Notes: generated by a model from the sequence alone, not told the origin. A stretch of DNA of 64,000 nt from Malaya genurostris (GCF_030247185.1 NC_080571.1:168001421-168065420), one strand, 5' to 3'. Counted from the first letter of the stretch, positions 9,886 through 22,353 are shown. Translations and numbers: made by a program.

Positions 9886-10573
9886 ACATTTCCGTTCTAA
9901 ATATTCACATCCTCGCTCTCCCTTGAGTACTACCATTCCATAATTTTCATTTTCTGTTTCTACAAAAATGGTCTCTGGTTAGGTGAATATCGTAAAAAGA
10001 AATAAGAAATATTAGTAGTCAATAAAGAAAAAGAAAAAATTAACATGATGGGTTTCCATCGGGTAGCGGTGAGTGGAGCGATACTGAACGTTGCTTACAA
10101 GCTAGGTTAAACAACCAACACGGTGTGACTCTGGACACAAGCAATAGTTCGAACAAACCTTCCATTCCGATGTTCATTTAGCCGTATAGACATTGAGAAA
10201 AAAAAACATCCAAGCATTGAAGAACTCATTGTGTGTGAGAATGCCGTCGCAAGTAGAAAGTGACAACTTCTGGTAACTTTTCTTTGACCGGTTCGGATAG
10301 TAAATGGTAAAAGACCTTTATCACTACTTTCCGACATGCCAGAGACTCAGGTGATTCGCATTGTTCAGATGCCTAAGCCCGACTCCTCTGGTAGAAGGTA
10401 AAAGTTAAGTAACCGAAAGATTTCTGCTTGCTTAAATTAACCTCTGTAACCTTTCACTTTTTCGTTCTATATATTCACATCCTTGCTCTCCCTTGAGTAC
10501 TATCATTCTATAATTTTCATTTCCTGTTTCTACATAAATGGTCTCTGGTAAGGTGAATATCGCAAAAAAAAAA
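9886..10573. repeat. pair of ~120-bp direct repeats, copy 1
   Basis: The segments 9886-10010 and 10458-10573 are ~90% alike by eye. Both contain TTCACATCC(T/C)(C/T)GCTCTCCCTTGAG and ATGGTCTCTGGT(T/A)AGGTGAATATCG and both end in an A-rich run. The ~450 bp between them has no recognisable gene. They could be two copies of a short retroposon or the ends of an unrecognised element. Confidence 0.6.
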
Positions 10574-10967
10574 AAATAATATATGGGTAATAAAAATTCT
10601 AAATTTTGAAATCATCTAAGCCGCAAATTTGTAATAGGCTTCCGTTTCTGCAATGACCTCAGCATTCGACGAATATTTCTATCCGTGGAGAAACCTTTTC
10701 AGGCTTGGAAATAGATAATAGTTGCTAGGGGCAGGTCAATAGTATACGGGGATGGTGGAACAATAGTGTGTCTATTCACGTCTTTTCTGTGAGAAACCCG
10801 GGACTTTCCATTCCATGTAGTGTCAGGTGTATACTTGAAAAAGTATTATGGTTCACAACTATGCCAAATATTTACATGCTTTAGCTGAACGCAGAGCATT
10901 TTTTTTATTAATAACCTAGTTTGGGCTTCACACAATGAAGTTTTTAATTGAAATGATGACAATTTAT
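10574..10967. other. unassigned spacer
   Basis: Non-coding sequence after the A-run. I see nothing I can name. Confidence 0.35.
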
Positions 10968-11556
10968 GGGTTTTGTTGATTTGTGAGAAAAGCACATATT
11001 TTGTTTCTATTTCTTCGTGTTTCGCCTTCGGCTCATCAGTTCTTAAAGCAGTTCAAATGGATTCAAACTGGGTTGCATAAATAATGCAATCTTTGCGTCA
11101 AATATTTTACTTGTGCGCTCCTGTCAAACGAACTCTAGATAAAGTTAATAATGGTAGTGCTTTAAATTGACTAACTATTTATTAAGTAGTCTCGGGCGTA
11201 AACGAATGACGACTGGCTACTGGTCGCCGCAGAGATTAGAACATCTAGGGGTTTTTTGTTTTGTGCAAAAAAGCGCATATTTTGATTCAACTTTCTTTGC
11301 GTTTCTCCTTCGGCTCGTCAGTGCTTAAAGCAGTTCAAGTAGAACTGCAATCTCCGCCTAGTAATCCGAATTAAACAGCTAAGCAGATGCAAAGTTTACA
11401 CAACTTATGTAACACTTTTGGATATTACGCAGAAGTGCAATATTCTTTCTGACGTCTCGGGCGTAAACAAATTACAACTGGCTACTGGTCGCCGCAGAGA
11501 TTTGAACATTTAGGGGTTTTTTGTTTTGTTCAAAGAAGCACATATTTTGTTTTGTT
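10968..11556. repeat. 265-281-bp tandem repeats, 2.2 units, copy 1
   Basis: Units align at AAGC(A/G)CATATTTTG (10990, 11271, 11535). Each full unit contains CCTTCGGCTC(A/G)TCAGT, CTTAAAGCAGTTCAA, GTCTCGGGCGTAAAC and CTACTGGTCGCCGCAGAGAT. The array ends precisely where homology to the I-clade 5' UTR begins (11557), so it abuts the 5' end of copy B. It is either a pre-existing satellite target or part of this copy's 5' region. Confidence 0.75.
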
Positions 11557-11933
11557 TGGTACCAAAATTTGTACGCTGCGTAGGATCGAAAGAGACGACG
11601 TACATCGTGAGTGTAGCACTGCAAGGATCACATTTGATCGCCACCAAGAGCAACAGCACTGTACCTGGGGTCAGGTACAGGTAGCACATCAAGTTCAGTG
11701 GTGACCACAACGACGGCAGAACAATTGAGATAGCAGAAAACGACAGAAGACTGCCAATTTGAAATCGTTGGATGAGCTTCACGTCGTGCTTTACGATAGA
11801 GGAACAGAGACAACAGCAACAAGGTAGATTTAATTAAATTTTATTTTTTTATTTCTCTTATAACTGAAATTTTACTATACATAAGTTTTCATTTTGATAT
11901 TATTAATTTACAAAAAAAAGGTTAATGTAATGG

Positions 11934-12509
11934 ATGATCTCATGGAAGATCATCCGAATCCGATTCCGGATACTAGTAAAATCTCAAATTCTCCAAGGGC
12001 TAAACATTATCTACAGGGTACCACTGGGCCATAGAAAGTCTATTTTCGAAAAAAAGGAATTAAATTTGATGCGAATTACAAAGGAATTGACATCACATTT
12101 TTCAAAAGTTGTAGAAATCTCCTGTAAATTATTTGCTGTTGAATATAGAGTTTACATTCCATCCGAGGAGTTGGAAATTGACTGGGTTGTGACTGAAGCA
12201 AGTCTGACAGCCGATGATTTACTTAAAAATGGAGTTGGTCGTTTTAAAAGCTCCATGCTTGAAGGAGTTAAGATACTCCAGTGCAAGCAATTGTACTCAG
12301 CATCTATTGACGATGGAATTAAGTCTTATCGGTCCTCAGATTCGTTTCGAGTATCATTTGCCGGATCTGCGTTGCCTAGCCATGTCTATATCGACATAAT
12401 TAGTCTTCTTGATCGGCTTTTCGTACCGCATGTTATGAAATGCACGAACTGTAAAAAATTCGGACATACAGCTACTGAGGAACTCCTCAGAATTTTGAAA
12501 AATTCTTGA
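11934..12509 (+). pseudogene. ORF1 fragment of copy B
   Basis: Open for 191 codons in the displayed frame. The authentic start is probably the overlapping ATGGATGATC at 11932 (MDDLMEDHPNPIPD), followed by a frameshift before residue about 45. The true ORF1 frame then runs through LMRITKELTSHFSKVVEIS, YIPSEELEIDWVVTEASL and the first knuckle CTNCKKFGHTAT. There the deletion fuses it to ORF2 sequence (EELLRILKNS). The other two cysteine knuckles seen in copy A are lost. Confidence 0.7.
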
Positions 12510-14082
12510 CTTTAGAAACCAAGTACAAGAGCATACTTCAGGCCAAGAAATGTAGCTATTGGAGACATTTTGTCGAAAGTTTGTCAAGAGAAACCTCAAT
12601 GAGCACACTTTGGAACACTGCCAGACGAATGAGGAGTCGTAACGTAGGAAATGAGAGTGAGGAATACTCTCTCAAAAGAGTAAATTTTCTTCGAACAGTA
12701 ATAGGATCTTGGTGGGGTGCTCATCTAAAAAAATTGTATCAGACAACGATACTTTCAGTGAAGGAATATGGATGCGTTTGCTTTCGTTCCGCTGCAAACT
12801 CTCATATTATCAATCTGGAGCGAATTCATTGTCGTTGTTTGCGAATTGCTTAAGGCTGCTTGCATTCGACACATATAATGAGTCTTGACGTTCTGGCGGG
12901 AGTTCTTCCATTGAAGGATTGTTTTTGGGAGCTTTCATCGCGACTGCTAATAAGATGTGAGATACAGAATCACCTAGTTATTATTAATATCGAAAGGCTA
13001 GTTGAGCTTCAATATCAAACAAGATGACAGTATATTTTAACCATATGTCACAGGAAATCAACCCTTCAAGATATATTCCTATCAGTGACACCCTCCTAAA
13101 TGTCTCTGACTCAACTCTATTTTTCGACACATCCATGCAGCGCGAAGTGCGTGGAATCCCGGAACACCTACGCTCGATGGAAACCCCAAAAATATTTTCA
13201 AGTTAGTTCAGGCATATTGACTCTGTGAAAATGTTTTCACGGACGGATCACGAATTTAAGAGGCTACTGGGTTTGGTTTATTCAACAATAATGTTTCGGC
13301 TTCATTTAGGCTTCAAGAACCTGCATCTGTTTATATAGCAGAGTTAGCAGCAGTTCATTATAGTTTGAGTGTAATCGTCACATTATCTCCAAATCATTAT
13401 TTACTCTTCACAGATAGTCTGAGTGCAATTGAAGCCATTCGCTCAAACGCTGCTGGCAAAAATGAATCGTTTTTCCTGGGAAAAAATAAAACAGTGCCTG
13501 AACGACATATTGAACAATAATTATCAAATCACAATAGTTTGGGTCCCGGCTCATTGCTCCATTCCAGGCAATGAAAGAGCCGATATTTTAGTCAAACATG
13601 CTGCTATTGAGAGTGAAATTTATGAGAGACCGATTGCTTTCAACGAATTCTATAGCTCGTTTTGCCAAAGAACACTTGCAAGCTGGCAAGCTTCTTAGGA
13701 TAAAGGTGATCTGGGTCGGTGGATGCACTCAATTATTCCTAAAATATCATCAAAGGCATGGTTCAGGGGATTGGATGTGAGTACGGACTTCATTCGTGTT
13801 ATGTCCAGACTCATGTGCAATCATTACACGTTAGATGCACATCTCCTTCGAATTGGACTTTCCGAAACTAATTATTGTACTTGTGGCGAAGGTTATCGCG
13901 ATATTGATCATGTCGTTTGGACATGCGTGGAGTATCGTGATGTCAGATCTCAACTAATAAATTCCTTGCGTACTCAAGGTAGACTAACCAATGTCCCAGT
14001 TCGCGACATTCGTGCTTGTCGTAACCTTACATACATGAAACTTCTTTATCATTTTATTAAATCCATTGGAGCTCCAATATAA
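12510..14082 (+). pseudogene. ORF2 remnant of copy B (linker, RNase H, C-terminus)
   Basis: Fragments in order: the pre-RT linker (ETKYKSILQAKKCSYWRHFV), thumb region (KEYGCVCFRSAANSH), an RNase H split over frames (ELAAVHYSLSV, FTDSLSAIEAI, IVWVPAHCSIPGNERADIL) and a C-terminal tail ending KSIGAPI at 14082 with the motif CTCGEGYRDIDHVVWTC. The whole endonuclease and catalytic RT are absent. In unit 2 the conserved RNase H aspartate of NERAD is changed to valine. Confidence 0.7.
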
Positions 14083-14247
14083 ATTTTATTTTGTGTTAGA
14101 CTATTTTCATGAGTTCAACCAATAGCCAGCTATCTTACATTGTGTGGTGAACTGATACAAACCTGAAATAGTTATAAGATCATGTACAAAATCAATATAT
14201 TGTATTTAATGTAATTTAAAATAGCAACTCGCTTGATAAAAACAGTG

Positions 14248-16620
14248 CACAGTGGTTTGAGTCGACAAAAACGTGAACTTAATTCCGTAGCTGCTAAACC
14301 GTTGATCCGATATACATAGTTCCTTTGGAGAACTCATTCACAAAAATATTCCTCGTGATTTGATCACAATAAAAAATGTGCAAAGCCTACTACGATAAAA
14401 GTTTTAGAACTTCTAACGAGAAAAAACTTTGCCGAAGAAGCTATAGGTCTAACGCAAAAAATTTCGGATATATGAAGCATTTTCGTTTAAAATCACTTAA
14501 AATCAGATTTTTGTGCATAATTTTTTTCAAAATTATTTTCAGTGTCTACTATGTTTGAGACAATTACTAAAAACGTAAAATTACACATTTTTGTTGAAGA
14601 CTGTGCACGGTTTGGCCTTTTCCCTAAAAAGTTATTTAACATTTAAACTTTTATGTACACTAACTTTAACTACTAATAGGATGCAGGGTCGCAGACCAGA
14701 AGGCACATACATATACTTTCTGGAAAGTTTAAATCAAGTAAAATAAAGTTACGAAGTGTGGTCCTTTTAAATTCTGTAAATAAGACAACAAAATATAGAG
14801 TGCTTTTTTGACTATTTTTTTATCAAAAACATTTACTAAAACGACTATTTTTGGTTTGTTAAAAGGAGCTTTGTATGAAATATTCAAAAATTGGAATCGG
14901 TTGTTAGTGTAGCCTTGGTGTAATGGTGTAATGATTGAATATAATTTCATGATGCATTCTTGTATGCAATTGATCAAACTAAAGAAGCATGTTAACGTGC
15001 TCATGAAATTTCGACAAGTTTTACTTATTCTTTTAATAGGATATTCCTCATCCGTTCTTTTAATTCCAATCCAATTCATTTCAAGGATGATATCTTATCC
15101 AGTACGCCTAAAAAACAAATACGTTCTTATGAATTAAGCCATACACTAAAAAAAATAATGAAATTAAAACGATTTCTAAATAAATAGTACTATGGAATGG
15201 ACATCAGTTGAATAAAAAATTCGACTCAAAACCATCCTCGATGTGAAACTAAATTGGAATACATTAATCTCAATGAATATGACCGTTTATTTATATTGAG
15301 GGTTAGTTTTACTTTTAATGTATATTGAAATATGAAGCACAGTGAAATAACTTTATATTAAATTACCTGCTCCAAATATGCACTGTTGGTGCTGGTGAGA
15401 GCAGCGCTGAATGTTATTTTTAAGATCACAAAAGAGTTAGTTAATAATACAAATGCTGGAGAATTTGATCGATGATAATATTACAATAAAATGCGTGAGT
15501 GGTTCAACGTTACATACAGGCGTACTCGGTAAAGTATCAAATCAAATTATGTAAATTATGAATCTAGACATTTTTTCAAAAGAGATATGCCTGAACTTGA
15601 GTATAAAAACGTGCACAGACTAAGAATGAAGAATAATAACAAAAAAAAACAAGTTTGTTTGGTTTTAGGGAATGTGCAACTAATCTGTTGCCTTACTGCA
15701 ATTCTATTACAGTTTCTGCTGAAGTCGGTAATATCTCGCGATTTTTTTGTGATAACGATCACCTATGAACATTCACTTTGAAGAGGAATTCCGAAAGACT
15801 CGGTACTCGCTGAGAGTAAGTCATAATAATAAGCTATAGTGAAAAGTTAAAACTAATGTTCTATTTTTTATACCTCGTCTGCAATTTATTGCAAAAGTTG
15901 TCGCCTAAAGGTTATTTATCGGTAGATATTACAAAAAACGCGTGATATGAAGATAAACAATTTTAATAATTTACGTTTTTCCTAAGAAAATGGTCAAAAA
16001 AGCACTCAATATTTTGTTGTCTCATTGACACAATTTAAGAAGGCCACCCTACACACTTGGTAACTTTATATTACTTGATTTAAACTTTCCAAAAAGTATA
16101 TGTATGTGCCTATTGGTCTGCGACCCTGCTTCTTATTAGTAGTTAAAGTTAGTGTATAGAAAAATTAGAATGTTAAATAACTTTTTAAGGGAAAGGCCAA
16201 ACCGTGCACAGTCTTTAACAAAAATGTGTAATTTTACGTTTTTAGTAATAGTCTCGAACATAGTAGACACTGGAAATAATTGTTAAAAAAATTATGCACA
16301 AAAAATTGATTTTAAGTGGTTTCAAACGAAAATGCTTTATATATCCGAAATTTTTTAGGTTAGACCTATAGCTTCTTCGGCAAAGTTTTTTCTCGTTAGA
16401 AGTTCTAAAACTTTGTAGAAGACATCGTTTCTCTATCTCTTAAGGGTAAAAAGTTGTTGAAATGAACTTTTATCGTAGTAGGCTTTGCACATTTTTTATT
16501 GTGAACAAATCACGAGGAATATTTTTGTGAATGAGTTCTCCAAAGAAACTATGTATATCGGATCAACGGTTTAGCAGCTAGAGAATTAAGTTCACGTTTT
16601 TGTCGATTCAAACCACTGTG
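14248..16620. mobile_element. Transib-like non-autonomous long-inverted-repeat element (unit 1)
   Basis: 2,373 bp with arms of ~580-640 bp (14248-14830 and 15975-16620) that are imperfect reverse complements, and a ~1.1-kb centre without a recognisable gene. Both ends begin CACAGTGGTTTGA(G/A)TCGAC and then AAAAACGTG. The flanks carry the 5-bp duplication CAGTG (14243-14247 and 16621-16625). Copy A holds the empty site (around 2590, AACAGTGTTTAG on the complement), so the boundaries are exact. CACAGTG-type ends and 5-bp duplications are known traits of Transib transposons, relatives of RAG1. No transposase is visible, so it would depend on a source elsewhere. Confidence 0.78.
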
Positions 16621-16769
16621 CAGTGTTTAGATTAACTAATGAATACCAACATACTAATATGATATTCGAAATGTATTAGGTTTTAATTACTATTTATTGT
16701 GGATGCCACGTCGAAGAAAAACTTATGTATATTTGAATATAGCCTATGAAATAAACGTATTTATGAGAA

Positions 16770-17058
<289 letters not shown>

Positions 17059-17089
17059 TGTGATGTTCACTATTAACTAAATGCTTATG

Positions 17090-17705
17090 ACAATAGCGTA
17101 ACTTCACGAAGAAATAAAAATACTTATAACTATAAATAACAATTTAAGAAAATCAATTAACAAAAATTTAAAACGGTACTTCAACAACAAAAATAAACTA
17201 CGCCAACGCGCTATATGCATAAGTAGAAAGCAACCTAGCTCAGAATTAACATTTCTTGTTAAAGAAGCAAGTAATGCAATTACAGACATTCGTACTACAG
17301 TAACCATGAAACTACAAGAACAATTAACTGACGAGAAGAAAAATAAAAAACTGACTTCAAAATGACAAACGCAACACCAGCAGGCTTTGACATTCGCCTG
17401 GCAATTGCGTTAGTACAAATGTACGATGCCACGCCTTTAGCATTGGACAGACACAGTAAATCTATTAGTAGAGATTACAACAGCAGAACACTTACCAATG
17501 GCAACATAATTGATAAAAACACGTTTATCATGTAAAGCAAGATTGGGCCTACCTGATAACATAAATAATATAAATGAGCTAATAGAAAACGTTAGATCAA
17601 GGTGTAAGGACGTTTCAAAACCCGAAAACATAATCTCTAAACTTAAGGCCACCAGACAGAGTGGCCCAATAACAAAATTCTGCGAGGAAGTAGAAAACCT
17701 AACTA
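17090..17705 (+). pseudogene. Ty3/gypsy gag, first part (unit 1)
   Basis: Frames include a peptide starting MTNATPAGFDIRLAIALVQM at about 17362 and, after a shift, KARLGLPDNINNINELIENV, RSRCKDVSKPENI and KLKATRQSGPITKFCEEVEN. These are typical of capsid regions of mdg1/412-type Ty3/gypsy gag proteins. The frame carries stops and shifts. It is interrupted at 17705 by a mariner-type element and continues at 18596. Confidence 0.6.
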
Positions 17706-18593
17706 CGGGGTGATTTTTTAAGAGCTTGAGAACTTTTTTAAACAATAAAACGCATAAAATTTGCAAAATCTCATCGGTTCTTTATTTTAAACGTTAGATT
17801 GGTACATGACATTTACTTTTTGAAGATAATTTCATTTAAATGTTGACCGCGGCTGCATCTTAGGTGGTCCATTCGGAAAGTCCAACTTTTTCGAGCATTT
17901 CGGCCGGAATAGCCCGAATTTCTTCGGGAATGTTGTCTTCCAAAGCTGGAATAGTTACTGGCTTATTTCTGTAGACTTTAGACTTGACGTAGCCCCACAA
18001 AAAATAGTCTAAAGGCGTCAAATCGCATGATCTTGGTGTCCAACTTACCGGTCCATTTCTTGAGATGAATTGTTCTCCGAAGTTTTCCCTCAAAATGGCC
18101 ATAGAATCGCGAGCTGTGTGGCATGTAGCGCCATCTTGTTGAAACCACATGTCAACCAAGTTCAGTTCTTCCATTTTTGGCAACAAAAAGTTTGTTAGCA
18201 TCGAACGATAGCGATCGCCATTCACTGTAACGTTGCGTCCAACAGCATCTTTGAAAAAATACGGTCCAATGATTCCACCAGCGTACAAACCACACCAAAC
18301 AGTGCATTTTTCGGGATGCATGGGCAGTTCTTGAACGGCTTGCTTTTGCTTATTTACGTAGCCATTCAACCAGAAATGAGCATCATCGCTGAACAAAATT
18401 TGTCGATAAAAAAGCGGATTTTCCGAATGGACCACCTAAGACGCAGCCGCGGTCAACATTTAAATGAAATTATCTTCAAAAAGTAAATGTCATGTACCAA
18501 TCTAACGTTTAAAATAAAGAACCGATGAGATTTTGCAAATTTTATGCGTTTTATTGTTTAAAAAAGTTCTCAAGCTCTTAAAAAATCACCCTG
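17706..18593 (-). mobile_element. Tc1/mariner-type element, internally deleted (unit 1)
   Basis: 888 bp flanked by TA on both sides (17704-17705, 18594-18595). Termini start C(G/A)GGGTGATTTTTTAAGAGC, and the inverted repeats are unusually long, ~177 bp each (17706-17882 and 18417-18593). Between them lies the C-terminal two-thirds of a DDE transposase on the minus strand. The N-terminal DNA-binding domain is missing, so the element cannot transpose autonomously. It sits inside the gypsy gag. Confidence 0.85.
17860..18432 (-). pseudogene. mariner-type transposase, catalytic part (unit 1)
   Basis: About 190 codons contain the catalytic blocks ILFSDDAHFWLNGYVNKQ (first Asp), MWFQQDGATCHTARDSM (second Asp) and SWTPRSCDLTPLDYFLWG (third acidic site), as in insect Tc1/mariner transposases. 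The frame opens just after a stop in the right inverted repeat and has no ATG there, and the helix-turn-helix region expected upstream (~150 residues) is absent. The C-terminus ends GLSEWTT inside the left inverted repeat. It is a fragment, not an active enzyme. Confidence 0.8.
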
Positions 18594-18595
18594 TA

Positions 18596-18868
18596 CTTCA
18601 CTCGAGCATATCTTAAACAAAAAATACTAAAACAATGGATACCAAAGCGGGCCTAAATACTTTTGTATCAGGAATAAACCAACCTGAAACAAAAACAAAC
18701 TAAAAGCAAGGAACTTCCACACAATAAAGGAAGCTACAAAAAAATACAAGAAAATTTGACTGGAAGCACAAGCACTACGCAAGTTTAACCACGCTAGTAG
18801 GCAAAATCACAACAATTTCAAAAACTCAACTTCAACAGTTTCTCTAGAGGAAACGGGAGAAATTTCCT
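18596..18868 (+). pseudogene. Ty3/gypsy gag, second part (unit 1, truncated at duplication junction)
   Basis: Continuation of the gag after the mariner-type insertion; Lys/Gln/Asn-rich and broken by stops. The last stretch SRGNGRNFL stops at 18868, where copy 2 of the duplication begins. In unit 2 the same frame continues into TQSNFIANQRYNGP. Confidence 0.6.
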
Positions 18869-19430
18869 GTTGAATTTTTTGCTCATTTTTTAAATATTTT
18901 TGAATACTTCGCTGAATTTATATGATGTAAACGAAGCCTCCCTCCGAAATATGCTTCAAAACAAATCGTACCCCATCGTGCTCAATTTTTGCCTTTCTCT
19001 TCTCATATAGAAAGATTATGCAATCATTGTGAAAACCAACCTGAACCGTGGCCCGGAGTGTCAAGTGTCATATATCATTCGACTCAATTCGTGGGGATCG
19101 TAAAATATGTATGTGTGTGTGTTTATGCAAAAAATACGCATTTAACTTGCTCCGGCTTTGCTGGACCGATTTTCACAAATTTCGATTCTTATGAAAGGTT
19201 TTATGGTCCCATAAAACGCTATTGAGGTTTATCCTGGTCGGACTTCCGGTTTCGGAATTACAAGATGATACGTGCGAAAAATGGTATCAAAAATTGCACT
19301 TTATTTTCTCGGCGATGTCTGACCCGATTTGCACAGTCTAAAATTCACATGAAAAGTCATACTTTCTCGCTTTACATTCGTTTTTTTAAGTACTTCGCTA
19401 AATTAATATGAAATTTGTTAGAAAACAAAT

Positions 19431-19684
19431 CGAATACCACTTGATAATTTGTGAATACGACTTATTTTACTATGGAGCGCCTTTTAAAATTATACTTTGT
19501 ACAAAAATGGGTATAATCGTGAAAAACTCTTGTCGTATTTAAGGCAACAACAAATTTGTTCTGCGTGCTATCGGAAATATGTTCATATGACAAAATGAAA
19601 ATTTTCTGCAGTATGTGATATCCAACAATAAATCAAAGTTGCAGTTTTCTAAAACAATTGGTATGAACGAGTAAAAGGTGAAAT
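19431..19684. repeat. dispersed repeat of unknown class, copy 2
   Basis: Second-unit equivalent of 9009-9262, with no difference seen by eye. Confidence 0.6.
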
Positions 19685-20078
19685 TTAGTGCCAAAATCAT
19701 CTCACTGCTAGGTGGATGAAGCACATTTTCATAGTAATTCAGACAACGACGCATTCTCTCTCTGTCAGAAAAAATATGACTTGATCGCTGCAAAAGGCTC
19801 TTGATTTTCTCAATCTTCAATAGTTTCTCCATTTCCTTCCCTGTTTCAATACAGTTCACAGTCCCAATCCACGAACTTGTATCCAATACCCAATAACATC
19901 AAGTATAGCTCGATATACCGGGCAATCATATTTCACAAAAAATAAATAAAACTAATAACTAACTAATATTTCCCAATGACTTTGAATACCTGCTCAAAAA
20001 TGTTCAAGAACATCGTTGTTACAAACATATCCTCCAGTTTAACTCCGCTTTCTTCGATCATCGATTTGATCATCAACG

Positions 20079-20288
20079 GAAAAGCAAAGTCTTGGCATTA
20101 CATTCCTTTCGTAGAATTTGGCCTTTTTGTTTCAACTGACTTCGCAGCCGATTCTTAGTGTACAGAATCATTGCATGGCTAGTACTATGGATCCTACTGA
20201 CACTAAGAATCCTTCCAGGTCGGGGCTAGAAGATACGACAGCTGGCTTGTAAGACCAGCGTCCTATGCATTGAACCGCCAACCCGGAA
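20079..20288 (-). mobile_element. tRNA-derived SINE (Feilai-like), copy 2
   Basis: Second-unit equivalent of 9657-9866, with the same degraded B box and the same ACTTTGCTTTT 3' end. Confidence 0.7.
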
Positions 20289-20307
20289 CCGAGGCATATT
20301 TCGTCTC

Positions 20308-20993
20308 ACATTTCCGTTCTAAATATTCACATCCTCGCTCTCCCTTGAGTACTACCATTCCATAATTTTCATTTTCTGTTTCTACAAAAATGGTCTCTGG
20401 TTAGGTGAATATCGTAAAAAGAAATAAGAAATATTAGTAGTCAATAAAGAAAAAGAAAAAATTAACATGATGGGTTTCCATCGGGTAGCGGTGAGTGGAG
20501 CGATACTGAACGTTGCTTACAAGCTAGGTTAAACAACCAACACGGTGTGACTCTGGACACAAGCAATAGTTCGAACAAACCTTCCATTCCGATGTTCATT
20601 TAGCCGTATAGACATTGAGAAAAAAAAACATCCAAGCATTGAAGAACTCATTGTGTGTGAGAATGCCGTCGCAAGTAGAAAGTGACAACTTCTGGTAACT
20701 TTTCTTTGACCGGTTCGGATAGTAAATGGTAAAAGACCTTTATCACTACTTTCCGACATGCCAGAGACTCAGGTGATTCGCATTGTTCAGATGCCTAAGC
20801 CCGACTCCTCTGGTAGAAGGTAAAAGTTAAGTAACCGAAAGATTTCTGCTTGCTTAAATTAACCTCTGTAACCTTTCACTTTTTCGTTCTATATATTCAC
20901 ATCCTTGCTCTCCCTTGAGTACTATCATTCTATAATTTTCATTTCCTGTTTCTACATAAATGGTCTCTGGTAAGGTGAATATCGCAAAAAAAA
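20308..20993. repeat. pair of ~120-bp direct repeats, copy 2
   Basis: Second-unit equivalent of 9886-10573. The A-run ending the right repeat is 11 instead of 13 bases. Confidence 0.6.
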
Positions 20994-21387
20994 AAATAAT
21001 ATATGGGTAATAAAAATTCTAAATTTTGAAATCATCTAAGCCGCAAATTTGTAATAGGCTTCCGTTTCTGCAATGACCTCAGCATTCGACGAATATTTCT
21101 ATCCGTGGAGAAACCTTTTCAGGCTTGGAAATAGATAATAGTTGCTAGGGGCAGGTCAATAGTATACGGGGATGGTGGAACAATAGTGTGTCTATTCACG
21201 TCTTTTCTGTGAGAAACCCGGGACTTTCCATTCCATGTAGTGTCAGGTGTATACTTGAAAAAGTATTATGGTTCACAACTATGCCAAATATTTACATGCT
21301 TTAGCTGAACGCAGAGCATTTTTTTTATTAATAACCTAGTTTGGGCTTCACACAATGAAGTTTTTAATTGAAATGATGACAATTTAT

Positions 21388-21976
21388 GGGTTTTGTTGAT
21401 TTGTGAGAAAAGCACATATTTTGTTTCTATTTCTTCGTGTTTCGCCTTCGGCTCATCAGTTCTTAAAGCAGTTCAAATGGATTCAAACTGGGTTGCATAA
21501 ATAATGCAATCTTTGCGTCAAATATTTTACTTGTGCGCTCCTGTCAAACGAACTCTAGATAAAGTTAATAATGGTAGTGCTTTAAATTGACTAACTATTT
21601 ATTAAGTAGTCTCGGGCGTAAACGAATGACGACTGGCTACTGGTCGCCGCAGAGATTAGAACATCTAGGGGTTTTTTGTTTTGTGCAAAAAAGCGCATAT
21701 TTTGATTCAACTTTCTTTGCGTTTCTCCTTCGGCTCGTCAGTGCTTAAAGCAGTTCAAGTAGAACTGCAATCTCCGCCTAGTAATCCGAATTAAACAGCT
21801 AAGCAGATGCAAAGTTTACACAACTTATGTAACACTTTTGGATATTACGCAGAAGTGCAATATTCTTTCTGACGTCTCGGGCGTAAACAAATTACAACTG
21901 GCTACTGGTCGCCGCAGAGATTTGAACATTTAGGGGTTTTTTGTTTTGTTCAAAGAAGCACATATTTTGTTTTGTT
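21388..21976. repeat. 265-281-bp tandem repeats, copy 2
   Basis: Second-unit equivalent of 10968-11556, again ending where the I-clade 5' UTR starts. Confidence 0.75.
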
Positions 21977-22353
21977 TGGTACCAAAATTTGTACGCTGCG
22001 TAGGATCGAAAGAGACGACGTACATCGTGAGTGTAGCACTGCAAGGATCACATTTGATCGCCACCAAGAGCAACAGCACTGTACCTGGGGTCAGGTACAG
22101 GTAGCACATCAAGTTCAGTGGTGACCACAACGACGGCAGAACAATTGAGATAGCAGAAAACGACAGAAGACTGCCAATTTGAAATCGTTGGATGAGCTTC
22201 ACGTCGTGCTTTACGATAGAGGAACAGAGACAACAGCAACAAGGTAGATTTAATTAAATTTTATTTTTTTATTTCTCTTATAACTGAAATTTTACTATAC
22301 ATAAGTTTTCATTTTGATATTATTAATTTACAAAAAAAAGGTTAATGTAATGG

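Noticed and set aside
14931..15137. ORFs in the centre of the Transib-like element as a transposase
   Set aside because: They are short, AT-biased and overlap on opposite strands, with no DDE or RAG1-like block.
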